64,000 nt of DNA, from positions 1 to 64,000 of the forward strand of contig NBAY01000093.1 in the NCBI GenBank assembly GCA_002794775.1. The letters are read 5' to 3'. This DNA comes from Porodaedalea pini (lineage: Eukaryota; Basidiomycota; Agaricomycetes; Hymenochaetales; Hymenochaetaceae). Within the stretch, counting starts at the first letter, position 1. Each line of letters opens with the position of its first letter. The translations under genes and the position numbers were made by a program. Below the pieces are notes generated by a model. That model was given only the letters and a program-made list of their open reading frames with translations. It was not told the origin of the DNA and ran no database searches. Below are positions 33,070-44,859 of the stretch, one piece after another.

Positions 33070-33650
33070 ATTCATTGCTTAGTCCCAGCTCATGCAAATG
33101 AAGTATTCAGGTTCTATCTCGAAAAAGTTAAGCAATCCCTCTGCTGGGTTGTCCTCATAATCTGTCTCGCTCTCCATTAGTATGCCTTCCACACACAACT
33201 CCCTAAGCCCAAAGTCCATCAAAGTGACAACCATGTTATGAAGATGGCATGGTCTCATATGTCTGATCCAGTCATGTGTATCTCTTGGTATGAAGCACTA
33301 TAGCATTCCCATAAGATTACAATCAAATTGATCTTTATGAAGTATGAACTCACGTATAATTTTGCTTGACCAACCTCATAAGGGTGTTTCCGACCATAGT
33401 TCTTTCTGACGATATGGGTTCATCCATGTATGCAGCTAAAACTGTCTGCAATCTCAAACATCAAGTGCATAGGGAGCTGACATTGCACGATGTGCTCGAC
33501 AAACCATGGTATTTCGTACGTTGGCATGTATGCCTCATGCAGTTGGAATCGTAGAGTTTGGAGCACATAAGAATGTGTTAAACAGGCATATAAATAAGAA
33601 AACAGAAGGGACATACTGATTTTCCACTCAGATTTCATGAACCGGCCCAT
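33070..33650 (-). CDS. possible exons of an unknown gene
   Basis: The minus strand has LRFQLHEAYMPTYEIPWFVE, HIVQCQLPMHLMFEIADSF (33.55-33.43 kb) and WIRHMRPCHLHNMVVTLMDF, GLRELCVEGILMESETDYED, FFEIEPEYFICMSWD then stop (33.26-33.08 kb). The composition is protein-like and a splice between them is plausible. No family was recognised. The rest of 32.85-34.86 kb shows no gene I can support, apart from an inverted repeat at 34212-34339. Confidence 0.3.
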
Positions 33651-34211
33651 ATGCCCGCGTGTTTGGTCATTCGCCAGGACAAGAGCAACAAAACATTACT
33701 ATGATATTCATATCATTATCCTCATGTCGATTCATGCAAAATGGAGAGCCTTTCTATTCAGAAATTTGAAGTGGCTTGCCGGGATAAACTAATTTTTACA
33801 CAAGAGCTACACGTGCCGATGGCGAAACACAAGAATAACAAGAACAAAAAGACCTAGCTAACAGAATGGGAATTATTGGCTAGCTCATAATTCCATTAGC
33901 ATGCAGTAGGCAATTTTGATGTGTGGTATTGAGTTCACATCCTGATTGAGCCCGAACTGTTGAGCAAAGAACTGAGATCTAGGGCAAGCTGTATGACTTA
34001 CTGGACAACCCACGCCTCTATGCCATTTTGAGCAGTAAAGTGCTTGTTGGCCTTGTCTTATGAGGCCATTCCCATATCTACATTCTTGCAGCACACTTCA
34101 CTGCTTTGATGCACGTTCGGGGTGGCAGCAATGATGATGACGGCCTAAGTGTCGTGCAGCTGCTGTAAAGATGGTGGAGACAGAGCTGAAAGGGGTTACC
34201 AGTGATCTCCA

Positions 34212-34339
34212 AGTGCTTTTGTTCACGCTGATTGTGAGAATATCCTACCTTGTCAGTCTAGCTTACAAATTTAAAACACGTAACAGTAGTCTAATTTGAA
34301 AGGAAAACTGTTCCCACAATCAGTGCGAACAAAAGCGCT
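34212..34339. repeat. inverted repeat, 29-bp arms
   Basis: AGTGCTTTTGTTCACGCTGA.. at 34212-34240 is mirrored at 34311-34339 with four mismatches, most of them CpG-type transitions. The loop is about 70 bp. Confidence 0.7.
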
Positions 34340-34861
34340 CGGCAAACACCGAGGCAAGCCTTTCACCTCAGCCCCCATCACATTCATTGTGCCCACTCAC
34401 CATGCACATTATTGTCCCTCATTCTGCTCAAACCGTGGCCCACTATTGTCTTCATTGACCTGCATTTTAGGACAAGAGCCTGCACTGCCCTCAGAATAGG
34501 TGAGTCTGCACCTATTAGCTCTGTGCCCTGCATCCACTGACTTCACCCCATTCTCTACCTCACCGTACTATGCACCGTGGGCTCAGCGAGCGGTAAGCAG
34601 CTTTCACATACTAAATATCTTGTCTTTTCTGTCAGCTCATTTGCTTCACACAGGTGACTCCTTTGAGCTCAGGATCCACAAGAACTTGACTCGCACGCGG
34701 TGTAGCATTCTCAAGCGACATCGTCAAGCAGATCGTGCATCCTTATTTTCTTCTCATAATTATTTCCCTTGTTTGTGCTTCGTGCATCTCACTGGTTTGA
34801 CAGACTAGTATCTAGTAGTAAAAAGCTGTGTAGATTGAACTCATAGTTTTTACAAACAAAT

Positions 34862-37740
34862 TTGCACATAAGACAAAAAAAAAGACAACAAGAAGGTAAA
34901 TTTGCACAGAATGCACAAAGTAAAAGCAGTACATTAAAAAAATTATGTCAGATGACGGAAGATACCCTTTGCACACAAGTCATGTCCTTTCTTGACATTG
35001 AGGCTCAAGTGTTCGATGATGACAAAGATAGCTTGTTTGACAATGATGATGAAGGTACGCGACTCAGTCGTTTGTATGTTTCGATACCTGAATGTACGTT
35101 CGATCAAATTTAGATTTCATTGACGATAATGTTTGTTCGACTGCAAGTCAAGCCTCCTCATCTCACGTTCTGCAGGATTCGGGTGCTAGGGAAGATCTTG
35201 AGGGTATTGCGGAGAGGTTTAGGAAGCGTGCATGCACTGGTCCTGCCCTGTATGATATCTCCGAGGAGACCCACCCAGCTCTTCAATCTATTCAAAAGAC
35301 CTGCCGTTTCCCTCCCAATCTTGGAATTGAGGACTCCAAGCACAAATTAATGATGATACACATTGCTGTGTGTACAGTTTTCTTTATTACCTCATAACTT
35401 GACTCTTATCTCATATAAAAGCCTGGGAAAGAAGTGAAATCGGCTGCTTTTGCTCAGGATTGGCTTCCACCCGATTGCTTGGCTCTTGCTGTGTTGGTTT
35501 TTCCTGGTTGAATTTACGTCTGGGCTCCAAATGCAAAAATAGTTTGCGACTCATACGTCACGCGTGGTATCACGTTGCCTTCTTGCTGTCTTTCTTTTGT
35601 TCCATCTGCTGATGATAATTTGGTGTTTGATTGTTGGGATGGACTGCATTCTAGGAAATATGAAGTAGGGAACTGGGTCTTCATCCATCGAGGGATGTAT
35701 TGTAACGACATCACCATCATATGAGAAGCATTGGAGGGCGACGCACTGAAGCTGGCTGTTGTGCCACACATACAGACAAAGAGCAGTGCTCAGTCGAAAC
35801 GCCCAGAACGCGCTCTTGTAACACCTGAACAATTAGCTGCTGAATTTCCAAAGGAAAAAAAAAACATTTGCATTGTCTCAGACAATCACTTCAAATTTTG
35901 TAAGGCGGACTATGTCGACAACTTGTGAATCATTACAGTACCCGGTTTGCATTCTGTACGATGAGCTACTCCATCTTTGCATGATGTCTTTCTGTTCGCT
36001 CATACAGATCTTGGTGATCTGGAGAGTGTAGAATTCTACGTTCGACGTGGGGACACCGTAGTAATAGTTTCTGGACCATTTCAGTTGATGGCTGGCATGG
36101 TCACATCACTTAATGAAGAGACAGTTGTACTCGGTCGTGTCTGTCACATAGACAGTATTTTGGTTGGGATGTCAGACGAGGAGATTGAGAACGCTGGGCT
36201 TGAATTTCTGACTTCTCGTGGAAAAGTTCAGGATCTCCAGGATTCGGAGCCTGTATTGCAGGACATCACCATATCTTGGAAAGCTATTTGTCAACTCATC
36301 GATATTGGTGACAACGTCACTGTGAAAGCCGGTCCACGTTCAGGGGTGTCAGGCTTCATTGTGGCGATCGAAAAAAAAAAAAATTCATTGTTTATTAATG
36401 AACACAATGATATAGTATGCATTCTCTCTATGAGTTATGTTTTATTTACTGACAGAAAATGGCATTCAAATGCTAGCTGACAATTTGATTGAGTTGGGTC
36501 GAAACTACAGATGTGGCCAACAGTAGCGTTTTGCGCAAAGCCAGGATTCAACCTCTGGCTTACGGCACTAGCATCATGATAAAGGATGGTCAGTTCAAGG
36601 GCCACCGGGGGTTCATCTTACAGGTCAAATCCAAAGTCGTGTGAGTCCACGTGTTCGAACGCATAACGCGAACAGTACATCTTGTAATTGTATCGCAATT
36701 GTGAAACTAACTACTCCTCTTCTAAGCTTGAACTTCCCTTGCACTCAGTCGAGGAATGCTTGCATGATGACATGGTGAAGAACAAGATAAGGGACCTCTA
36801 TGCGTATGAACGAGAGGTGCACAATCCATATGTCAGCAAGCGTGTGCTCATTTGAGGTCAGGAGGGCAAAGCAAAGTTCGCCAAGGGTTTCTGCGGATAC
36901 GTTATGAGCATCGACGGGACGAACAAGACAGCACAGGTGTCATACGGCATGCAAAACACTGTCAAGACATTTGCCCTTAGAAGCCTGGTCTCAATGTACG
37001 TACTTGCATGCTTATCAAGTCAACTTACTGCTAACTCTTTTGGCGCTGAATACAGCAACAAAATTTGCTGTTTAGACTGCCTATATCCCTTGACAGATGT
37101 AGAAAGGCATGAGTACACAGAAAGGTTTAAGGACATGCGTATGGACTCCATTATGTCCCATCCCTCCACTCCACTGCATGCATCAACTTCCATCTCTGAT
37201 GATGAATGGGCTCTAACGCCTGATGAATTATTGGAACTGGCTAAATTGGAGACTTTATCTGGTAAGTGTTATGTACTTATAATCGAGACTATGCTGATGA
37301 GCTCGTAGACTTCTCTGGACCTGGAATGTGGATTCTTTTGCCCACTGTATGGGCTCTTTTTTCTAATTACAAGGTTCACTTAAAAGTGTTGTCAAAGGAT
37401 AGATCTGGAGTCCTCATTATCGCCGACCCCTTCGACAACCACACAAATTGCTCAACATCACACAATGGGTGTCGTGTCAATGTTAATGTCGACACAGGAC
37501 ACGGATTTTCATCATCGCTTTTGTCGGTTTTGGACTTATGTTCGCATATACCCACAAAAAAAGGAGAACTTGTCGCTCAGATCAGAGTCCTTGATGTACA
37601 CATCGACAGGATTCTGGAAGTAGCAGGCCTACCCTGACAGAGAGATGGAGGCCCAAAGAAGGTCACAGTCTGCATTCTGGGGAACAAGAGACACTGTTGG
37701 GAAGAGCTCGCCTCTGATGTGACAAAAGTCAAGCTAAAAT
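34862..37740 (+). pseudogene. Spt5-like protein with NGN-like and several KOW motifs
   Basis: Acidic start (DIEAQVFDDDKDSLFDNDDE), then GIAERFRKRA, an NGN-like part (SAAFAQDWLPPDC..FPG*IYVWAPNAKIVCDSY, 35.43-35.55 kb) and KOW-type loops: YEVGNWVFIHRGMY (35.67 kb), VRRGDTVVIVSGPFQLMAGM (36.03 kb), IDIGDNVTVKAGPRSGVSGF (36.30 kb), MIKDGQFKGHRGFILQVKSK (36.58 kb) and VLI*GQEGKAKFAKGFCGYV (36.85 kb). Spt5 is the RNA polymerase II elongation factor that carries this domain order. Four in-frame TGA (35509, 35722, 36853, 37635) all could derive from CGA. The gene lies inside the KDZ composite just upstream of the transposase, in the same direction, so it looks like element cargo rather than the host's essential SPT5. 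Confidence 0.7.
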
Positions 37741-38021
37741 AGTTTGTACGGTTCAGCGGATTATAGTGTGTCATGTCAGTTATTCTACTCTTGCAGACTT
37801 CTCATATGTTCTCATGACCTAGGACGACTCCAGCATTCCTCCATTCTCTGAATAGCATATCATTTCACGAACTTTGTAGATGCATAACTTATTGTCTATG
37901 TATAAACTGTTTTGTGGCCCAGCTGCATGGCCTGGTTGATAGAAAGGCATTGTCCGCTTAGATACACGAAAGGTATATATACTGACCACCCTTAGTTTTT
38001 GCTTGACAATTACTTTTGACC

Positions 38022-41000
38022 ATGGCTCGCAAGACTTCCATCCTACCAAAAGCAAATGAATACTACATGAGGAGCCACGACAGTGACAGCAGTGATACCA
38101 CCAATAGTGATGAAGATGTCGGAGGGATCAAAGTTTCCAGAGATGAATCAAGGTCAGCAGGTACGGGAAGTGTCATTGCATCAATGGAATGCGGGTGCTT
38201 ACGGCAGGCGAGTTCCTTGTCTACTTTCTTGATAACACTGTCTCACTCAGTTTGAGACAGAATAGCTCATGTGGGGGTGTGCATGTAATGCATGCAGCAA
38301 TACAAGAGCAACTCATGCCCGAAGCCACAAAGCTGGCTGGAAAACCTACTGAGTCAATAGCGGTGAGTGGCCACGAAACATCATACGTGATATTAACTCA
38401 CATTCACATTACAAGCCATGCAGAAATTCCTGCTGGGAAGAAAGCGAGGCACAAGACAGCAAAAGCGAAGAAGGGTTCATGGTAAGCATTCAATGATATA
38501 GTGAAGGTCCTCTCACTGATATACAATCAGCGGCAATCCGCAGAACACCTGCTATCGGGTTTTTCTGAATATAAGACTAGAATTCAAGACCTCATTATGG
38601 ATATCGAGTATGACTTGAATGTCGGTAGTCTATGCAAATGCGGTAGGGAAGGGAAATTATGCCTGTATTGTTGCTGTGACTGTGCACGGGTTGATGTGGT
38701 CTGTGATGCATGTTTACTAGAGCGTCATGTCCATTGCCCATTCCATTGGGCAGAGAGATGGACTGGCGAATATTTTGAGCATGTCAATCTTGTGTTCGTG
38801 GGTCTCAAGGTTCATCTGGGGCATGCAGGCCACAAATGTCCATCCGCTACATCTGGGGGCTACGATTTTACTATAGGAGATGTAAATGGGATACACAAAT
38901 GCCGGATTGTGTACTGTGCATGTGCGGGGAAGGATGACATTGTGTTACAACTCATAAGATACGGTCTATTTCCCGCCTCTGTTAAGTTACCCCAAGTAGT
39001 GTTTACATTTAACGTGCTGAGGGATTTTCACACACATACGACTGTCTTGAAGAAGTCTGCGTATGACTATATGATCGGGCTTCAAAAAAAGACTAATAAT
39101 TACATTCCTTCAAAAGTTAAGGTGCGTTTGATTAATGAACTTTAGTGTTCCTGAAAGTTAAATTAATTCCAACAAATTAGGTCCCATCCCAGCAGTTTAT
39201 ACATATTGCGCACTACTGGCGGTTTCTACTCGCTGAGCGGAGGAGTGGGCAGCTTCATAATGTTGATGATTCATCACTCAGTCAGCTGCTTGGATCATTC
39301 GCAGTTGTTTGTCTGGCATGTCCCCTTCCTGGTCTCAACACTGAACAAGATCTCAGTTTGCAGTAAGTTTTACGAGCATCTACTGCGCTCTGTTTTTACT
39401 CATGATGTTGAAAGCTATAAGAATCAAAAGAATATATCCGTCGATGTGAACTTCCACCTCATTGGATTGATCAAAAAGAATAATCTTCGCAAAAAGGCAT
39501 TGTGGGGCGGACGTGGATATGTTAGGAAACAAGAAGACCTGGACATGCATATAAATAAATATGGGGAACTCAAGGAGGAGGTACGTGAGCCACACAAATA
39601 ATCATAAGCTATTTCTGACTGGGCTCTAAGAAATCTACGTGTTCTAGATTTCAGGCAATTGATAATGTGAACATGTTGAAACATCGTGGCCAGAATGCCA
39701 GTGGCCTCGTTATGGTTTTGTGCAAGCACAGGCTTGGGGAGCCAGAGGGAGCTGTTAATTTACAGTATGGCAAAAGGTAAGTATATCTGATAGTCATGCT
39801 CATGATCGAACTCATGCTGTATTTGTAGGCACATTAACATCGACTATGCCCTAGTGGGTGCCCTGAAAGGCAAGGAAATGATCAAGCAACTCATTCTTTC
39901 TTATGACATAGGCTGCCAGTACTCTGTTAAACTCATAGAGAGGTTTGAGACATGCTTTCCCAAGTCTGTTGATATGATTCATGACATGAAAGTTCTCGTT
40001 GGCAAGTTGCATCTTTTCGGTCATATCGAGTCATGTCAATATGGGTTTTCATTTAATTATATGGATGGTGTCGGTCGTACTGACGGAGAGGAAGTTGAGC
40101 GCTGGTGGTCAGAAGCAAATCTAGTTGCTGGAAGTACTAAGCAGATGGGGCTGGGGCACCGATGCGATACCCTTGACAATATCATTGGAGCATGGAACTG
40201 GTCCAAGATTGAATCAATGGGTATGTGCTATATAAATTTTGACTATTAAGGTACAATATACTAATTTACAGTGCAGCACGAACTCTTGCTAGATGCTATA
40301 AAACTGCGCAGGAAACCTTTGATAAAGTGAAGATCAGTTTTGAATCTTCAGATTTGAGCATGTGGCATATATACAGTGAGAAAGTTATTAAGCAATGGGA
40401 GGGAACGGATACAAGCCCGTACAAGGATTCAAAAGGCGAATGGGTTAGTGTCTATCGACCTAATCCCACTTGTAAGTTCTGTTAACTTTTGCGGCTGTTG
40501 GACCCTGTGCTAGTGCTTCATGAATTCATTTTGCTGAAGCTTTGCCATTTTCTAGATCCTTCCCAAGCAAAGGTACTCGAGAGCAAGGTACTGAAACCCA
40601 GGGATGGACTCCATCTGAAAGCAAAGGGAAAACTTGCTATTTTCATAAGTACCGGTATCTTGATTCAGTTCCACCAGTCAGAATGTCTCACATCTGGTTT
40701 TCAATCATATAACTAATTCTTATGTACAGGCAAGAATTGAAATCCAAGAATGGACACCAGTCCTTAAAAGCCGCTCGCATGGCATTAGAACATGAGGTAA
40801 AGAAATGGCGCTCCCAGCAAGTGTTATTCATGCCCAGTGTATGGGAGATTGTCGATGAGCACAAGGGCAACATTGAAGATGAGACTCTGTGGCTCCCGTC
40901 TTCATTTACCAAGGACAAGCGTGCATTTCATCATCTTCAAGAACTTGCTGATATCAAATACAAACTGTGGGAAGGTGAAGCATATGATGATCTCCAAGGT

Positions 41001-41796
41001 CTAAAGGCTGCTCTTCAGGAACGTAGCTACTTAGAAAGCCAGCAAAACAAATACAGCTTTGGAAAGCAAGAAAAGATGAGGACTGCAAGAGCACAAAAGC
41101 AAGTGGATGATAAGAAGTGGAAATGGGCCAATGAATATCGAACAACACGTGCTGCACTCATTGCTCTCAGTATGGATGATGCAGACACTACACTTCATCC
41201 ATTGAAAGAGGAGGATATGTATCAGCCTTCAATCACTGAACCTCATGAACTTGGGTCGGGGAGAAAGACTGATGGTTGGGTGTGGAAAATGGGTCACAAA
41301 GAAAAGGACTCTCAGGAGTGGGTGAAAGAAGGTACATTTATTCTTCTCATAAAACACACAGGCTGATGCTCTTGTAGAGGATCATGTGCTATGGTTCCAC
41401 TCGCATGCTTCCCGAGATTGCTGGCAAGAAGAAATTGTCATTGTCAAGGAAGAGTTCAAAAGGTTGATTCGTGGCTTTGAGGCACTGTCTAGGACATGGG
41501 CTATGGTGGCTTCCAGTATGCAAAGATCTGGTTCACCTGGGCCGTCTGCATACGCATCTCATAAAAAGGCCATCTTCCATGCTATGGCTAACAATGCTCT
41601 GGATCTCTTTACTGACTGTGGCTTACTTTTTGAAGAAAAATCTTCACCTTCTAATGCAGTACTCCATAACACTGTAGTAAACACTGACCGGCCGCTGAAG
41701 CACAAGTCTTCTCCTAAGGAACCTAGTAAATGTGGTAAGTTCTCACATTACTTTTATATAGGTCGTCTAACTCGTCTGTTTATAGTGCGCATGTAG
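38022..41796 (+). CDS. KDZ transposase with CxC2-type cysteine cluster, apparently intact
   Basis: Starts MARKTSILPKANEYYMRSHD at 38022, with about ten exons. The cysteine cluster (38.62-38.95 kb) has CKCGREGKLCLYCCCDCARV, CDACLLERHVHCPFHWAERW and GIHKCRIVYCACAG. The transposase core has VDVNFHLIGL (39.44 kb), LILSYDIGCQYSVKLIERF (39.9 kb), VGKLHLFGHIESCQYGFSF and GVGRTDGEEVERWWSEANLV (40.07 kb) and DTLDNIIGAWNWSK. These are the conserved acidic motifs of the Kyakuja-Dileera-Zisupton family. A long C-terminal helical region follows (EHEVKKWRSQQVLFMPSVWE). No internal stop was seen, unlike most neighbours, so this may be the youngest element. KDZ elements in Agaricomycetes often carry extra genes; no TET/JBP gene is visible here. 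Confidence 0.85.
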
Positions 41797-42016
41797 TTGT
41801 GATATTAAAGAACCATTCTAACATGTTCCATGTGTCTGGTATCTTCGCTCTCCTTGAACCATTCAATTTTATCAGACTAGCTTTCTTTTACTCCCCTTGA
41901 TCTGTTCTATTATGTTTTTCTGTGTTTCGAACCATTCTTTCATCACTCTTTTTTTACAAAGCTCTACTTTACATTTGTAGTAATGTTGTAGTATTACTCT
42001 ACTCTCTCAATATACT

Positions 42017-42050
42017 GTTAGATCAGTTCAGAGCTCTGAACTGATCTAAC
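42017..42050. repeat. 34-bp perfect palindromic end, right
   Basis: GTTAGATCAGTTC, spacer AGAGCTCT, GAACTGATCTAAC. The spacer is itself a palindrome, so all 34 bases are self-complementary. GAACCATTC-type words at about 41.81, 41.86 and 41.94 kb form the inward subterminal repeats. Confidence 0.88.
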
Positions 42051-43765
42051 CATTTATCAGTCCTTCGTTGATCCAACTTGCTGTGGTGCCTGAGGAAAAG
42101 GAGACCTGAGGTGTTTGCCTCATGCTTATAAAGGCCAACAACACAAAGTAGAGCTCTGACAGGGCAGATGATAGGGTCCAGATCATTGGCATGGAGAACC
42201 ATTCGCTGGCAGCCCCCAGTCTGTGCATTCTTCCTGGTGTCTAGAGTGACAGTGAACTTTGAGACTAGAAAATGATGTAAGAAAGAAATGATAACCAGAT
42301 TCAAAAAAAGACGCTCATGTGAAGTCATGTCAATGTTAGTAAAGTTGAGACTCAGGGTCTCATTAAGATGCTCTAGCAAGAGCCAGGCAAAAAGATATAT
42401 ACACTAGAATTTGCTTCAGTAAAAACAAATGCAAAAAAAACTGATCAAAAACTCGAAAAACATACATATCTGATGGTCCCTGAACACCTTTGTGCATTGG
42501 ACAACTGCTCACCACTGATGCATGCTCTGTGAAGTGCACACATATCACTGTAAGTTACAGCACAGGCAGATGTAGAAACATCTCCCTGCTTTGCCATCTT
42601 GTATCAGAGGTACAGTAGGGGGTAATAACCACAAGGTACTCTGTAAGAGTGACAAGGCAGTAAGCGCAGTGTGAGCAACAGACAACCAGAGAGTGTCTAA
42701 GTGATCAGAGATCAGGATACTTCAGTATAACACTCTGGATAAGATAAATACCTAAGTGATCAGAGATCACTATACAAAAGAGGTAAGCAACTGTGGAGTG
42801 AAGAGTAGAACACTACTTACGGATACTTCAGTATAACACTCTGAAGTATCCGGCTACTGGAGCTGGGGTTTATATAGACTACAGAGAGGATGGTGTCATA
42901 TGGTGCGATGGTCATGTTACATCAGAGTGAGTCATGAATGCGCAATATTAGTACAGAGAACAATAGTGAAAATGATGACATCACATGAGTCAAGAATGAA
43001 CAAGAGTAAGTCATAATAACGCAAGATTCCAACATCTTGTTCTTGAGCCCGTGCATAAAGCAAATGATGAGAAGAGAGCGAGATGGAAGGCCCTTGCTTT
43101 AAAGAAAGAGAATCAATATATCATATAATTGAAGGCCAATGAGTATCTCACCAATTTCCACTGCTATCTACAGACCAAGAGACTCGGTCTGCACCAGGAT
43201 AAAGCAAAAGATACCAGTAGGTAATAGCAGCTCGAGTTGAAATTGCAGTTGCATACTATTCTCATGGTTAGAATATCATGCTAATTGTCCATGAGATCAT
43301 GCACTTGCCTTGTTTCCTTGAAACCCTTTCTCTTTTGGCCCACATTTATATGTGATAAAGCACACAATATCACCTGGAGTTTTTGAAGTGATGGATTTAG
43401 GATCCCAACTGTGAGCTTGGTCATGGTGAAAAGCAATATAATTTGAGATGATTCTGTGCAATTTGTATGAGGTCTAGAGTATTATCATCTAAAAAGCAAG
43501 CTACAGACCTTATATGCCCCTTCAAAGTTTTGTCTGTGATATTGTTCTTCACCATTTCTGATGCAAACTGACCCTCCGGTGAGGCATCAACTTCACAGAA
43601 TTCCTCAAGATATTCCATGACTGTTTCTGCCAGGTTATCCATTGCCCAGGCATCATCATCCTCATCCATCCTTGAAAGAATCTGCAGTATCATAGTTTTA
43701 ATTATCTGTGAGAACTGTCAGAGCTAAATTTGTCTCACCTTCTCTTCTTCAGGTGTCGAAGCCAT
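42051..43765 (-). pseudogene. tyrosine recombinase (Crypton-like), N-terminal part
   Basis: Starts MASTPEEEKVRQI at 43765. The next exon has MDEDDDAWAMDNLAETVMEY and ITDKTLKGHIRSVACFLDD (43.68-43.45 kb). A later part has SSCPMHKGVQGPSD (42.5 kb), ETLSLNFTNIDMTSHE (42.35 kb), KFTVTLDTRKNAQTGGCQRM and ICPVRALLCVVGLYKHEANT, then SGLLFLRHHSKLDQRRTDKW (42.25-42.06 kb). RKNAQTGG and CPVRAL are typical of fungal Crypton-type recombinases. The frame runs into the 34-bp palindrome and stops there. Exons between 43.4 and 42.55 kb are not resolved. Confidence 0.65.
42717..42851. repeat. direct repeats and a perfect hairpin
   Basis: GGATACTTCAGTATAACACT occurs twice (42717 and 42821). The second is followed by CTGAAGTATCC, giving an 11-bp perfect hairpin with a 9-base loop (42821-42851). 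AAGTGATCAGAGATCA also occurs twice (42.70 and 42.76 kb). Confidence 0.8.
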
Positions 43766-44093
43766 GCCCACAGTCATGACATCACCAACGAAGCCAGAAG
43801 CATCAAGTCCAGAAGCATCCTCTGAAAGAACAGATTTCATGAAACTAGCCTCAGCAGAAGAGACAGCCATGACTTGTAAAGCTGTAGAACACAGTGGTAG
43901 AGGCAAGACGACAGTGGCTGCCACATCACACAAATTCAAATTTATTGATCGACATCCAGATATATTTTCTTGATTCTCGACGGGATTCTTAACTATACAT
44001 ACTCCACTTTTCAAAGCGTTGTCTGCAAATGGTTTCTAGAATACAGTCTACTCTACAATAACACAGCACTGTGTCTCAAAGTGAAGACTACAC

Positions 44094-44426
44094 TCATGCA
44101 TCACATCGTGCTCTGCATCGTAGAACTCGCACTCGTCTGCCCACCATTGCACCTGCTGCTGCTGCACTGCAACCAAGTTGAACTTCCAGCGGAACTTGAC
44201 TGTCGACATTGCCACGTCCTCGTCTGTGCTCATATTTTGGATTGGGTTGTGCAGGTGCGGCGTGGTCTCTGCAAGCCAGGCTCTGGGTCTGGGATGTCAC
44301 ACGTGATCCATGGGAGGCTCTGTGAAATGCAACCGCGTCAGCCTGGGTTCTCTCTTTTTGAAGATATAGAACACACACCTTCATTTCATTGAGCGTGGTT
44401 TGCTTTGTACAATCCTTCTCCAACAG
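44094..44426 (-). pseudogene. protein kinase relic, C-lobe part (downstream of the retroelement)
   Basis: LLEKDCTKQTTLNEMKV matches kinase subdomain XI of the CaMKK/SNF1-activating kinase type. It continues directly the relic at 50780-51140 once the gypsy element and one CCTAT are removed, apart from a small frame change and about 20 missing residues. Confidence 0.6.
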
Positions 44427-44431
44427 CCTAT

Positions 44432-44858
44432 TGTTAGGCGGGAGTCTGGGAGATGACTCAGACTGGGCAGGCCTCGGCTGACTGTCATCTGGGACGTGCT
44501 ATACTTGAGCGGGGACTCGGGACACACTGTACTCAGGCTAGGTTGTCATGGAGGTAAGAGGATTAATACAAGATTAAGCTAATACAAGGGGAACAAGTCT
44601 CACCTAGGTCGTCGCAGAGGTAAGAGGAAAAGCAGAGCAAGGAGTTCATGTGCTTTCTCAGACCTTATATAGCGATGACCGTGGGAGAATATTACCTATC
44701 ATTACATAAAGGGAGTGGAATGGAACGAATGAAGGTCACGTGAAAGGGGTGTGGGAAATGATTAGAAAGATGATTAAATATAATGAAAAGGGATGATTAA
44801 AAGAAAAGAAATGGTAAAAGGGAAAATAAAAGAAAAGGTGAAAGTTTGAGTCCTAACA
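44432..44858 (-). repeat. 3' LTR of the first gypsy element
   Basis: 427 bp, TG..CA ends. Differs from its partner at 26 positions by my count, all CpG-type transitions. Confidence 0.95.
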
Positions 44859-44859
44859 T

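Larger units (their letters stand above)
29040..42050. mobile_element. 13-kb composite KDZ element bounded by 34-bp palindromes
   Basis: Both ends are 34-bp palindromic sites with 13-bp arms and an 8-bp spacer. Left: GTTAGATCGGTTC, TTGAACAT, GAACCGATCTAAC. Right: GTTAGATCAGTTC, AGAGCTCT, GAACTGATCTAAC. Inside each end lie repeated GAATGGTTC-like words, pointing in opposite directions at the two ends. Outside each end lies a minus-strand tyrosine-recombinase relic: C-terminal part on the left, N-terminal part on the right. The segment holds unknown genes, an Spt5-like relic and a KDZ transposase ending 250 bp from the right boundary. No target duplication was found. Whether KDZ or a tyrosine recombinase uses these ends is inference. 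Confidence 0.6.

Noticed and set aside
29040..42050. TET/JBP dioxygenase as KDZ cargo
   Set aside because: These often travel with KDZ elements in Agaricomycetes, but I found no HxD iron-binding motif or related sequence in any frame of the segment.
29032..42058. Eight-base target duplication of the KDZ composite
   Set aside because: Flanking bases (GAAAAGTG and CATTTATC) do not match in either register.
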